From Algoriphagus aestuarii (GTDB lineage: Bacteria; Bacteroidota; Bacteroidia; Cytophagales; Cyclobacteriaceae), in NCBI GenBank assembly GCA_017051695.1, contig JAFIDK010000009.1:37267-101266 (forward strand): a stretch of DNA of 64,000 nucleotides, read 5' to 3'. A program made the translations under genes and the position numbers. Numbering within the stretch: the first letter of the stretch is position 1; each line of letters starts with the position of its first letter. This document shows positions 52,666 through 60,948 of the stretch, one piece after another. A model generated the notes under the pieces. That model was not told the origin of the DNA. It ran no database searches and saw only the letters and a program-made list of their open reading frames with translations.

Positions 52666-54036
52666 ATGACAATTAAAGATCACTTCAGAATTACATTCAA
52701 CCTTGCTTTTCCGGTGATGTTGAGCCAACTGGGACAAGTTTCAGTAGGAGTGGCTGATTCTATGATGGTGGGTAGATTGGGAGCATTGCCTCTTGCTGCT
52801 GCTTCACTTGGAAATAGCATTTTCTTCGTAATTCTGATGTTTGGAATGGGAGTTTCGATGGGAATTACCCCATTGGTTTCTGTAGCGGAAGGAAAGGGGA
52901 AAAACAAAAGAATATCCAACCTTTTTCGCCACGGATTCTGGATAAATATCGCAACCAGTTTGGTCTTGACTAGCTTGGTTTTAATCATAGCCCAAGGGTT
53001 GAATTTTTTGGATCAACCTGAAGATGTAGTGGTGTTGACAATTCCATACCTGTTTGTAATCACAGCATCTCTATTGCCTTTTATGATCTTTCAGACTTTT
53101 AAACAGTTTGCTGAAGGTTTATCCCAGACGAAACAAGCGATGTATATTACCATATTTTGTAATCTGGTAAACGTATTTTTAAACTGGGTATTGATTTTCG
53201 GAAAGTTGGGAGCACCCGAAATGGGATTAATGGGAGCTGGTTGGGCAACTTTGATTTCGAGGATTTTAATGCCGATTATGATGGGTTGGTATGTTTTAAA
53301 ATCCAAGAGGTATGGGATTTATGATCTATCTATGGCCTTGAAAAAATGGAGTTTACCGATGTTCAGTCGAATTTTAAATGTGGGGATTCCTACTGGATTT
53401 CAGTACATTTTTGAGGTGAGTGCCTTCAGTACTGCAGCGATCATGATGGGTTGGTTGGGTGTCAACGCTCTTGCGGGCCATCAAATTGCGATCAATTTGG
53501 CTTCGATCAGTTATATGATGGCTGCTGGACTTTCTACTGCTGGAATGATTCGGGTGAGTAATCAAATTGGCAAAGGAAATTTTAAAGCAATGAAAGAGGC
53601 GGGCATGGTAGTTTATGCCATGGCTTTGATTTTTATGTTTGCAACTGCTTTAATCTTTGTGGTTTTTAAAGATTTCCTTCCCACACTGTACATAGATGAT
53701 CCTGAGGTTGTATCACTTTCCGCCTCTTTATTGATTATTGCCGGGTTATTTCAGCTTTCGGATGGAGCGCAAGTGATCGGTCTTGGCGTGTTGAGAGGAA
53801 TGGAGGATGTAAAAATCCCTACGCTGGTTACTTTGGTGGCTTATTGGGTGATCGGATTGCCTTTGGGTTATTTGCTTGCATTTAATTTTGGATTTGCTGA
53901 GAAGGGAATCTGGTATGGTTTATTTATAGGCTTAAGTGTCACTGCTTTCTTACTTTATTTCAGGTTTAGAAAATTAAGCAAGCAGAGAATGGCTGACAAG
54001 GAAGCCATTGTTCCCCCTGTTGGGCCAATCCTTTAA
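52666..54036 (+). CDS. MATE family efflux transporter
   Basis: A 456-residue transporter starting at ATG 52666 (MTIKDHFRITFNLAFPVMLS), one base after the NUDIX stop. Twelve membrane helices in two homologous bundles; LGQVSVGVADSMMVGRLGAL and the matching second-half GFQYIFEVSAFSTAAIMMGW, with GHQIAINLASISYMMAAGLS and later GVLRGMEDVKIPTLVTL, are typical of the NorM branch. It exports cationic drugs or metabolites using Na+ or H+. Length matches NorM (about 450-460). Confidence 0.93.
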   Translation: MTIKDHFRITFNLAFPVMLSQLGQVSVGVADSMMVGRLGALPLAAASLGNSIFFVILMFGMGVSMGITPLVSVAEGKGKNKRISNLFRHGFWINIATSLVLTSLVLIIAQGLNFLDQPEDVVVLTIPYLFVITASLLPFMIFQTFKQFAEGLSQTKQAMYITIFCNLVNVFLNWVLIFGKLGAPEMGLMGAGWATLISRILMPIMMGWYVLKSKRYGIYDLSMALKKWSLPMFSRILNVGIPTGFQYIFEVSAFSTAAIMMGWLGVNALAGHQIAINLASISYMMAAGLSTAGMIRVSNQIGKGNFKAMKEAGMVVYAMALIFMFATALIFVVFKDFLPTLYIDDPEVVSLSASLLIIAGLFQLSDGAQVIGLGVLRGMEDVKIPTLVTLVAYWVIGLPLGYLLAFNFGFAEKGIWYGLFIGLSVTAFLLYFRFRKLSKQRMADKEAIVPPVGPIL

Positions 54037-54091
54037 CTTTTATTTATCTGAACCGAAGAATGGATTATATTCAGGAATAAATAAACTGATT

Positions 54092-55444
54092 ATGGTCAAA
54101 AATCTTCTTTCATTCGCGTTGCTTTTTTCAATATCTCAACTCTGTTTTTCACAGGATTTCGCTGTTTTGACGCAGCGTGAGCAAGCAGAGGTCATTGATG
54201 GCTGGTTAGATGATAGAATTACCAACTTACTCCCTCAACTCATGACAGAAACAGGGATCGATATGTGGGTAGTTATTTCCAGGGAATACAATGAAGATCC
54301 GGTTATTAGGAAATTGCTTCCGGCTACCTGGATGGCGGCTAGAAGGAGAACAATCTTGGTCATGTTTCAGCCAGAGCCCAATGCTCCGGTAGAAACTTAT
54401 GCGGTGGCAAGGTATGATGTGGGAAAAGCTTTTAAAAGAGCATGGGATCCAGAATCACAGCCTGACCAATGGGCTGCTTTGATGGATTTGATACAGGCTA
54501 AAAACCCTAAAAAAATCGGCTTGAATTACGCGAAAGATTATGGGCATGCTGATGGATTGACCATGAACGAATACCAGATTTTTCATGAATACTTACCTGA
54601 AAATTTAAAGGGAAACATTGTTTCTGCCCAGACTTTGGCGGTAAGATGGTTAGAAACCAGGACTCCAGCTGAAATGGCCACTTACAGACATATACAGGAA
54701 ATAGCCCATCATATTGTCCAAGAAGGGCTTTCTGAGAAAGTAATTACTCCCGGGGTGACTACCACTGATGATGTGGTTTGGTGGTATCGTGAAAAAATTA
54801 AATCCTTGAAATTAGACACCTGGTTTCATCCATCTGTAGATATTCAAAGAGCAGATCCTCAATCTCAAGAAGTGAATAGGTCTTTTGCTGTAAAACCTGC
54901 TTCTCAAGTGATCTTGCCAGGAGATTTGCTGCATATTGATTTTGGTATTACCTATTTGAGGTTGAATACCGATACCCAAGAAATGGCTTATGTGTTAAGA
55001 CTTGGCGAAACAGAGGTTCCTGCATATTTGCAGAAAGCCTTTGAATCAGGAAATAGGGTTCAGGATATCCTGACGAAAAATTTTGTAGAAGGAAGAACTG
55101 GGAATGAGATTCTGCGGGCATCTAGAAATACGATGGACTCTGAGGGAATCAAAGGAAGTATTTATACACACCCTTTGGGGTATTATGGTCATTCGGCTGG
55201 ACCTACGATTGGTATGTGGGATAACCAAGGTGATACTCCAGGAGCAGGTGATTTTCCATTACATGCGAATACCGGATATGCAATAGAATTAAATGCAGTG
55301 GTTTTTGTAAAAGAATGGAATAAAGAGGTGAGAATTATGCTGGAAGAAGGAGCATTTTTTGATGGTGAAAAAGTGTTGTATTACAATGGCCGCCAAAAGA
55401 AGATTCTTGCGATTCCTCGTCAGACAACGTATTTAAATCAATAA
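54092..55444 (+). CDS. Exported M24 family metallopeptidase
   Basis: About 450 residues from ATG 54092 (MVKNLLSFALLFSISQLCFS, signal peptide cleaved before QDF); the upstream ATG at 54008 lies inside the MATE gene. It has a creatinase-type N-terminal domain and a pita-bread catalytic domain. The metal ligands can be placed: Asp in LLHIDFGITY and in LRLNTDTQEM, His in HPLGYYGHSAGP, Glu in AIELNAVVFV and IMLEEGAFF. It resembles Xaa-Pro aminopeptidases, acting in the periplasm. Its stop overlaps the convergent MFS gene by 7 bases. Confidence 0.88.
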   Translation: MVKNLLSFALLFSISQLCFSQDFAVLTQREQAEVIDGWLDDRITNLLPQLMTETGIDMWVVISREYNEDPVIRKLLPATWMAARRRTILVMFQPEPNAPVETYAVARYDVGKAFKRAWDPESQPDQWAALMDLIQAKNPKKIGLNYAKDYGHADGLTMNEYQIFHEYLPENLKGNIVSAQTLAVRWLETRTPAEMATYRHIQEIAHHIVQEGLSEKVITPGVTTTDDVVWWYREKIKSLKLDTWFHPSVDIQRADPQSQEVNRSFAVKPASQVILPGDLLHIDFGITYLRLNTDTQEMAYVLRLGETEVPAYLQKAFESGNRVQDILTKNFVEGRTGNEILRASRNTMDSEGIKGSIYTHPLGYYGHSAGPTIGMWDNQGDTPGAGDFPLHANTGYAIELNAVVFVKEWNKEVRIMLEEGAFFDGEKVLYYNGRQKKILAIPRQTTYLNQ

Positions 55445-56619
55445 GATAAGATTTTGACTTTGCCGTTTTTGTTTGCAAAAAGTAAAAGGAGGAAGGCCAA
55501 AAAGGCAAAACCAGCCGAAGTTAGGAATACCAGTTTGAAATTATCCGAGGAGTTTGAAAACAAAGTTCCAGAGACAATTGCGCCTAGACCTATTCCGGTT
55601 TCCAAAGCAATGTACATGGTGGCCAAAGCTCTTCCTCTAAAATCTGATAAAGATAAATCGATTACCCATGCAGTGACTGTAGGACTATACATCCCAACGG
55701 CGGATCCAAACAAAACTCCTGAGAGTAAAAAAACTTCGAAGGAACCGGAAAAGGCAATGGTACACATTGCCAACACCATTAGAAAACTTGCAACTCTTAG
55801 TACAGGAATTCTTCCGTATCGATCTGAGGTTTTTCCAGCGATCAGTCGGATCCCTAAGGACGAAACTGTAAATATGGCAAAAAACAATCCCTTATTTTCA
55901 ATTCCGAGGTGACTGGAGAAATCCGGTATAATTGTCAAGACAGTTCCAAAGGAAAAAACGCAAAGCAATAAAACCAGCGAGGGGAGAAGTACTCGTTTTT
56001 CGATGATTTCATCTTTCTTTAGCTTAAATAGCTGAAGTGAAATTTTCTGAGGTTTTTCCAGAGTTTCTTTAACTCGGATAATGACCAAAATGGATAGAAC
56101 CGCTGTAAACGCTGAACAATAAAACAGGACCTCAATTGGCCAAATAGTCGCTATCCAACCTCCAATTGCAGGTCCTGCAGCCATTCCTAAGGAGCCAAAC
56201 AAGGATTGAATTCCCATAGCTTCACCTCTTTTTTGAAATGGGACGATATCTGCGACATAGGCAGAAGTGCCTGTAGGTTTAAAGCCCGTGGAGAATCCAT
56301 GAATAAACCGAAGAAATAAAAAACCTCCAATAAAATGGAGAACAGGGTATAGGAGGCCGACGATAAAGCAAACACTGGCACCGAATATCATCACTGGTAC
56401 TCTACCTATGGTATCTGCTAATTTGCCACTAAATGGCCTGGATAATCCTGCCGATAAAGTGAATAATGAGATGATCAATCCTTTGTAATCCTCTCCGCCA
56501 AGTGAAGTCAAATATCCCGGAAGTTCAGGGATAATCATGTTAAATGAGGAGAAAAATAAAAAGGAGCTGAAACAGAGCAGGAAAAAATCAATCGTAAAAA
56601 AGGAAGGGATCAGTTTCAT
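55438..56619 (-). CDS. Major facilitator superfamily transporter
   Basis: A 393-residue protein with 12 membrane helices. The first half shows the MFS loop GLSRPFSGKLADTIGRVPVM (motif A: G-x-L-a-D-x-x-G-R-x-x), and the second half has RLIAGKTSDRYGRIPVLRVA at the matching place. FIHGFSTGFKPTGTSAYVAD and QSLFGSLGMAAGPAIGGWI are typical of drug/sugar efflux members. The substrate is unknown. Converges with the M24 peptidase gene, overlapping by 7 bases. Confidence 0.9.
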   Translation of the reverse strand: MKLIPSFFTIDFFLLCFSSFLFFSSFNMIIPELPGYLTSLGGEDYKGLIISLFTLSAGLSRPFSGKLADTIGRVPVMIFGASVCFIVGLLYPVLHFIGGFLFLRFIHGFSTGFKPTGTSAYVADIVPFQKRGEAMGIQSLFGSLGMAAGPAIGGWIATIWPIEVLFYCSAFTAVLSILVIIRVKETLEKPQKISLQLFKLKKDEIIEKRVLLPSLVLLLCVFSFGTVLTIIPDFSSHLGIENKGLFFAIFTVSSLGIRLIAGKTSDRYGRIPVLRVASFLMVLAMCTIAFSGSFEVFLLSGVLFGSAVGMYSPTVTAWVIDLSLSDFRGRALATMYIALETGIGLGAIVSGTLFSNSSDNFKLVFLTSAGFAFLAFLLLLFANKNGKVKILSY

Positions 56620-56631
56620 TGACCTAAAATT

Positions 56632-56661
56632 AAATTGGCCAGATAATTATCTGGCCAATTT
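56632..56661 (-). terminator. Perfect palindrome behind prfB
   Basis: AAATTGGCCAGATAA / TTATCTGGCCAATTT is a 15-base perfect inverted repeat with no spacer, next to the prfB stop, and followed on the minus strand by TTTAATTTTAGG. It probably ends prfB transcription; the T tail is weak. Confidence 0.55.
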
Positions 56662-56662
56662 C

Positions 56663-57764
56663 TTAATCATTATTTGCAGCTTCTTCGCTTTGTGCTAGAA
56701 GATAGGCTTTCATAAACTCGTTTAGACCGCCATCCAGTACGTGCTGTGTGTCAGATGTTTCATGTCCAGTTCTGGCATCCTTTACTAATTTATAAGGATG
56801 TAAAACATAATTTCTGATCTGTGAACCAAAATCCACTCTGAGTTTAGAAGATTCAATTTTGGCTATTTCAGCATTTCTTTTCTCCACTTCCAACTGATAA
56901 AGACGGGATTTCAACATTTGCATGGCCTTTTCCCTATTGGCTAGTTGGGATCTTTCGATCTGGCATACTACTACAATCCCAGTTGGTTTGTGAGTCAGCT
57001 GAACTTTTGTTTCTACTTTGTTCACATTTTGACCACCGGCACCCCCAGAGCGTGAGGTATGGAGTTCGATGTCAGCTGGGTTGATATCAATCTCAATGGA
57101 GTCATCAACTTCAGGATAGGCATATACTGATGCAAATGAAGTATGTCTTCTGCCTCCGGAATCAAAAGGTGAAATTCTGACCAAACGGTGAACTCCGGTT
57201 TCTGATTTTAGGAATCCATAAGCCAAGGGACCTTCAAACTCCAATGTACAGGATTTGATACCCGCTACATCTCCTTGCTGAATGTCAACTTCGCGAACTT
57301 TGTAGCCGTTTTTTTCTCCCCACATGATGTACATTCTCATGAGAATGGATGCCCAATCGTTACTTTCCGTTCCTCCGGCACCAGGATTGATTTCCAAAAC
57401 AGCATTGAGTTGATCCTCTTCTGAAGAAAGCATTTTCTTCAGTTCAAGTTCCTCTACTACATTTTTTGCTTTTTGGTACTCTGCCTTGATTTCCTCCTCG
57501 GATACTTCATCCGCACTGTAGAATTCATACAATACATCTAAATCACCAATGATTTTATCAAGGTTTTCGTAAGCGGTTGTCCAGGTCTTTCGGGCCTGAA
57601 TCTGTTTCATGGTTTTTTCTGCCTCCTCTGGGTTGTTCCAGAAGTCCGGCTGGGCCGAAACGGCCTCAAAATCTTCTATCTCTGCTTTCTTACGATCGTA
57701 GTCAAAGATACCTCCTTAAAGCCGAGGTACGAGCTTTCAAGTCTTTCAGTTGTTCTGAAGTCAT
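56663..57764 (-). CDS. prfB: Peptide chain release factor 2 (programmed +1 frameshift)
   Basis: RF2 releases chains at UGA and UAA. The gene is in two frames: 20 codons from ATG 57764 ([20 protein letters not shown]), an in-frame TGA at 57702-57704, then the main frame continuing at GAC (57703-57701). The shift site is CTT-TGA-C, with an AGGAGG three bases upstream, exactly the known autoregulatory layout: low RF2 lets ribosomes slip +1. The joined product is 366 residues. It shows the GGQ loop in [14 protein letters not shown], and [16 protein letters not shown] is usual; the RF2 SPF-type anticodon motif is present in ISPFDSGG. Calling only the 56663-57610 part would lose the N-terminus. Confidence 0.96.
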
Positions 57765-57831
57765 CTGTCTAGGTGTAAAATTTGAGATGCAAAATTCCGA
57801 AAAAAAATCTGTTAATGCTAAAGGATTTATA

Positions 57832-58338
57832 TTAATCCATCCGCATCATAACTATTTGAATATGGTTTCTTCCTTGATGTTTAAAAGTTTTATATCGTAA
57901 TGGCAACATAGCCAGACCGGTACCGAGTAAGATCCCCGAAGTTACTCCCACTCCTTTGTCAACAGAAATTTCTCCATCGTGGTATAAACTATTGATCATA
58001 TCCACTGACACCAGAATAAGACCAGCACCCAATACCAAAGTATTCATAGCCCGGAGAGTTCTGTTTCGTTTGTCTTTTTGCCGGATGTCTACTTCTACAA
58101 TATCAAGAGGTGAAATGATGTTTTCGCTCATGTAGATAAAATCCTGATCTACTTTTTCGATTACATCAGTAATGAAATAGCCTATTTTTTTGCTCTTATA
58201 AGTAATCTCTTCACCAGGATAATATCGGATCTGAGATTTTTGATTGGCTCCTCTTTTCAAAAGAATAAAATCTTTCGACTGTGCTAGAGTGAGAAAGGGT
58301 AGGGAGATCAAAAAAGAAAAAAGTAAGAGCTTTTTCAT
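57832..58338 (-). CDS. Uncharacterised exported protein
   Basis: A 168-residue protein with a signal peptide (MKKLLLFSFLISLPFLTLAQ). The mature part begins SKDFILLKRGANQKSQIRYY and has a small beta-strand region (about 25-90, PGEEITYKSKKIGYFITDVI) followed by two short hydrophobic helices (TLVLGAGLILVSVDMI and GVGVTSGILLGTGLAMLPLR). No named family is recognised. It lies between prfB and ilvE on the same strand, 68 bases upstream of the prfB ATG. Confidence 0.72.
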   Translation of the reverse strand: MKKLLLFSFLISLPFLTLAQSKDFILLKRGANQKSQIRYYPGEEITYKSKKIGYFITDVIEKVDQDFIYMSENIISPLDIVEVDIRQKDKRNRTLRAMNTLVLGAGLILVSVDMINSLYHDGEISVDKGVGVTSGILLGTGLAMLPLRYKTFKHQGRNHIQIVMMRMD

Positions 58339-58393
58339 TTAGCCTAAGTAACTAATTAACGAGGTTAAATTAGAAACTTTTTAATGTCTTTTC

Positions 58394-58426
58394 ACAAAAA
58401 AAGCGGGAATTAACATTTCCCGCTTT
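58394..58426 (-). terminator. Terminator behind ilvE
   Basis: On the minus strand AAAGCGGGAA-ATGTTAA-TTCCCGCTTT is a 10-bp stem followed by TTTTTGTG. It sits 4 bases past the ilvE stop. Confidence 0.88.
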
Positions 58427-58429
58427 GAT

Positions 58430-59497
58430 TTAGATCTTGATGATCCATTGGTGAGGATCTTCAATCGTTCCGTATTTAATTCCATCCAGTTCTGCTAATA
58501 CTCTGTGAGAGAATGCATCAGCAGGTTTCAGAGGAAGGACATAATCTTTTCCATTGAGTTGGATTCGTTCGATATGAGCGATGGTAGCAGCGGTGCCTGT
58601 GCCAAATGCTTCTTCCAAAGTTCCTTCTTTTAAAGCAGTCTCCAGCTCAGAAACTGTTAAGAATCGCTCTTCAACAGGATGGTTCCAGTCTTTTGCTAGT
58701 TGAAGTACTGAGTTTCTGGTGATGCCTTTTAGAATCGTACCGGAATTGACAGGAGCAGTAATGATAGTTCCATTGATTTTGAACATCACATTCATAGTCC
58801 CGCTTTCTTCTATTTTACTATGGCTTTTACCATCAGTCCAAAGAAGCTGGTCATAGCCGGCCTTTTGAGCTCTCAAAGCCGGATAGAGCGATGCTGCATA
58901 ATTTCCAGCTGTTTTTGCAGCGCCTGTTCCACCTTCTGTGGCTCTGGTAAATTCAGTTTCTACTTTTACGCTGACAGGTTTAGAGTAATAGTTGCCTACA
59001 GGGCAAGTGAAAATGATGAATTTATAGGTCTCAGATGGTTTTACACCTATGTAATTGTCCATTGCAAACATATAGGGTCTGATATAAAGGGAGGCACCTT
59101 TTGCATGTGGTACCCAGTCTTTATCCAATTCAAGAAGTTGAACCAGGCCTTCCATAAAAATCTCCTCTGGTATCGAAGGCATGCACATTCTTTCTGCAGA
59201 CTCATTCATTCTGGACCAGTTGGCATCGGCTCTGAAAACTAAAACCTCTCCATTCTCATTTCTATAAGCTTTTAACCCTTCAAAAATAGATTGTCCATAA
59301 TGAAGTGTTGCATTAGCTGGACTCAGTTCCAAAGGAGCATATGGTTCGATTCTAAGATCGGTCCATTCTCCGTTTTTGAAATCAGCTACAAACATGTGAT
59401 CACTGATTGTTTTACCAAAAACCAGATTTGAAAAATCTGTTTCTGGTAATTTTGATTTTTTGGTAGAAACTACCGGAATGGCAAGTGATGTTTTCAT
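58430..59497 (-). CDS. ilvE: Branched-chain amino acid aminotransferase
   Basis: A 355-residue PLP enzyme of fold type IV that makes or degrades Leu, Ile and Val. LHYGQSIFEGLKAYRNENGE is the substrate-side signature, the PLP lysine lies in the GTGAAKTAGNYAAS segment (about 195-208), and EESGTMNVMFKING with GTILKGITRNSVLQLA follow. The text matches the long BCAT branch (as in the eukaryotic and Bacteroidota type) rather than the shorter E. coli type. It stands alone with its own terminator. Confidence 0.95.
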   Translation of the reverse strand: MKTSLAIPVVSTKKSKLPETDFSNLVFGKTISDHMFVADFKNGEWTDLRIEPYAPLELSPANATLHYGQSIFEGLKAYRNENGEVLVFRADANWSRMNESAERMCMPSIPEEIFMEGLVQLLELDKDWVPHAKGASLYIRPYMFAMDNYIGVKPSETYKFIIFTCPVGNYYSKPVSVKVETEFTRATEGGTGAAKTAGNYAASLYPALRAQKAGYDQLLWTDGKSHSKIEESGTMNVMFKINGTIITAPVNSGTILKGITRNSVLQLAKDWNHPVEERFLTVSELETALKEGTLEEAFGTGTAATIAHIERIQLNGKDYVLPLKPADAFSHRVLAELDGIKYGTIEDPHQWIIKI

Positions 59498-59539
59498 AAG
59501 TTATGCCTTTAACTGGTCCAACCAGCGTAATTTACGATG

Positions 59540-60088
59540 TTATTTTCGAGGTTTCCAGGTGGTTTCCTCAACGCCTAATTCAAGACTCATAGCCCTCCCC
59601 AAAACAAATAGAAAGTCCGAAAGTCTGTTTAAATATTGAATTACTAACTCTGAAACCTGCTCAAAAGAAGCCAGTTCGACTGTAATTCTTTCTGCTCTTC
59701 TGCAAACAGTCCTTGCCAAGTGACAAAATGAAACTGATTGATGCCCACCTGGCAAAATAAAAGCGGTCAATGGAGGAAGCAATACTTCCATTTTGTCCAT
59801 TTCTACCTCCAGTAGTGCAATATCTTCTACATGCAAGTCAGGTTTTTTTACATTTTCTTTTCCTGGAACTGTCGCAAGGTCAGCTCCAATGGTAAATAAC
59901 CTGTCCTGAATTTCTTTTAATAAATCTGATCGGTCTTGGTTGACATCTTGGTCTCTAAGCAAACCGATGTAGGAATTTAACTCATCAATCGTTCCGTATG
60001 CATCAATTCTTAAATCAGATTTAGGGACACGCAAACCACCCAAAAGTGAGGTTATTCCTTTGTCTCCGGTTTTAGTATAGATTTTCAT
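59540..60088 (-). CDS. Cob(I)alamin adenosyltransferase (PduO type)
   Basis: A 182-residue enzyme that puts the adenosyl group on corrinoids. The ATP loop is MKIYTKTGDKGITSLLGG, followed by DAYGTIDELNSYIG, and the C-terminal helix CHLARTVCRRAERIT carries the conserved Arg residues. It is the PduO-type (MMAB family), normal length. No other cobalamin synthesis gene is nearby, so it probably serves salvage for methylmalonyl-CoA mutase or similar enzymes. Confidence 0.95.
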   Translation of the reverse strand: MKIYTKTGDKGITSLLGGLRVPKSDLRIDAYGTIDELNSYIGLLRDQDVNQDRSDLLKEIQDRLFTIGADLATVPGKENVKKPDLHVEDIALLEVEMDKMEVLLPPLTAFILPGGHQSVSFCHLARTVCRRAERITVELASFEQVSELVIQYLNRLSDFLFVLGRAMSLELGVEETTWKPRK

Positions 60089-60145
60089 CGGTACTCATTT
60101 GATGTTCCGACAAAAATAAGAATCTATTTCTAAAAAAAAGGAATA

Positions 60146-60862
60146 TTAGGCATGCATCGTGATTCCTCTAGTAGGATTAGGGTTAATTGTATCAGATTCT
60201 ACCAATCCATCCCTTAATCTGACGATTCTATGTGCATAATGGGCGATATCATCTTCGTGAGTCACCATGATAATAGTATTGCCTTTGGAATGCAATTCAT
60301 GAAAAAGTTCCATGATTTCATAGGATGTTTTGGAGTCCAGGTTACCTGTAGGCTCATCGGCCAAAATGATACTTGGGTCATTCACCAAGGCACGTGCGAT
60401 AGCAACTCGCTGTCTTTGACCACCGGAAAGTTCATTTGGTTTGTGTTTCGTTCTTTCACCCAAACCCACATTGGAGAGGGCCTGGAATGCTCGCTCTTCA
60501 CGCTCCTCTTTTCCAAAACCCGCATATACAAGTGGCAAAGCCACATTTTCAAGACAAGAAGCTCTTGGTAATAGATTGAAAGTTTGAAAAACAAACCCAA
60601 TTTCTTTGTTTCTGATCTCCGCAAGTTCATTTTCACTCATGTCACTGGCGTCTTTGTTGTTCAGAATATAAGTTCCTGATGTAGGGGTATCCAGACATCC
60701 AATAATATTCATCAAGGTGGACTTACCAGAACCAGAAGGTCCCATAAATGCGACATATTCGCCTCTGTCCACCGTAATAGAGACAGATTTTAGAGCTTGA
60801 ATAATCTCAGCTCCCATTTTATATGTTTTGTTGATTTCGTGGGTTTCTATAACTCTGGTCAT
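60146..60862 (-). CDS. ABC transporter ATPase (LolD/MacB type)
   Basis: About 238 residues from ATG 60862 ([20 protein letters not shown]); an ATG at 60919 would add 19 residues not seen in homologues. Walker A is [12 protein letters not shown], the signature [15 protein letters not shown], Walker [15 protein letters not shown] and the H-loop MVTHE. It has the LolD/MacB style insertion ([20 protein letters not shown]). Such ATPases power lipoprotein release or efflux by mechanotransmission, with FtsX-fold permeases. No permease gene is next to it here, so the partner is elsewhere. Confidence 0.92.
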   Translation of the reverse strand: MTRVIETHEINKTYKMGAEIIQALKSVSITVDRGEYVAFMGPSGSGKSTLMNIIGCLDTPTSGTYILNNKDASDMSENELAEIRNKEIGFVFQTFNLLPRASCLENVALPLVYAGFGKEEREERAFQALSNVGLGERTKHKPNELSGGQRQRVAIARALVNDPSIILADEPTGNLDSKTSYEIMELFHELHSKGNTIIMVTHEDDIAHYAHRIVRLRDGLVESDTINPNPTRGITMHA

Positions 60863-60948
60863 GAAAATAAAATTTGGCTTAAGATAAGACTTGTCTTTGA
60901 TAAATTTAAAAGTAGTCAAGTGAAATTACGTGAAATCAGTTATCTGGT

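Noticed and set aside
56663-57610. prfB looks truncated or pseudogenised if only the main frame is read
   Set aside because: The missing N-terminus is present in the other frame, joined by a standard CTT-TGA-C shift site with an AGGAGG; the product is full length.
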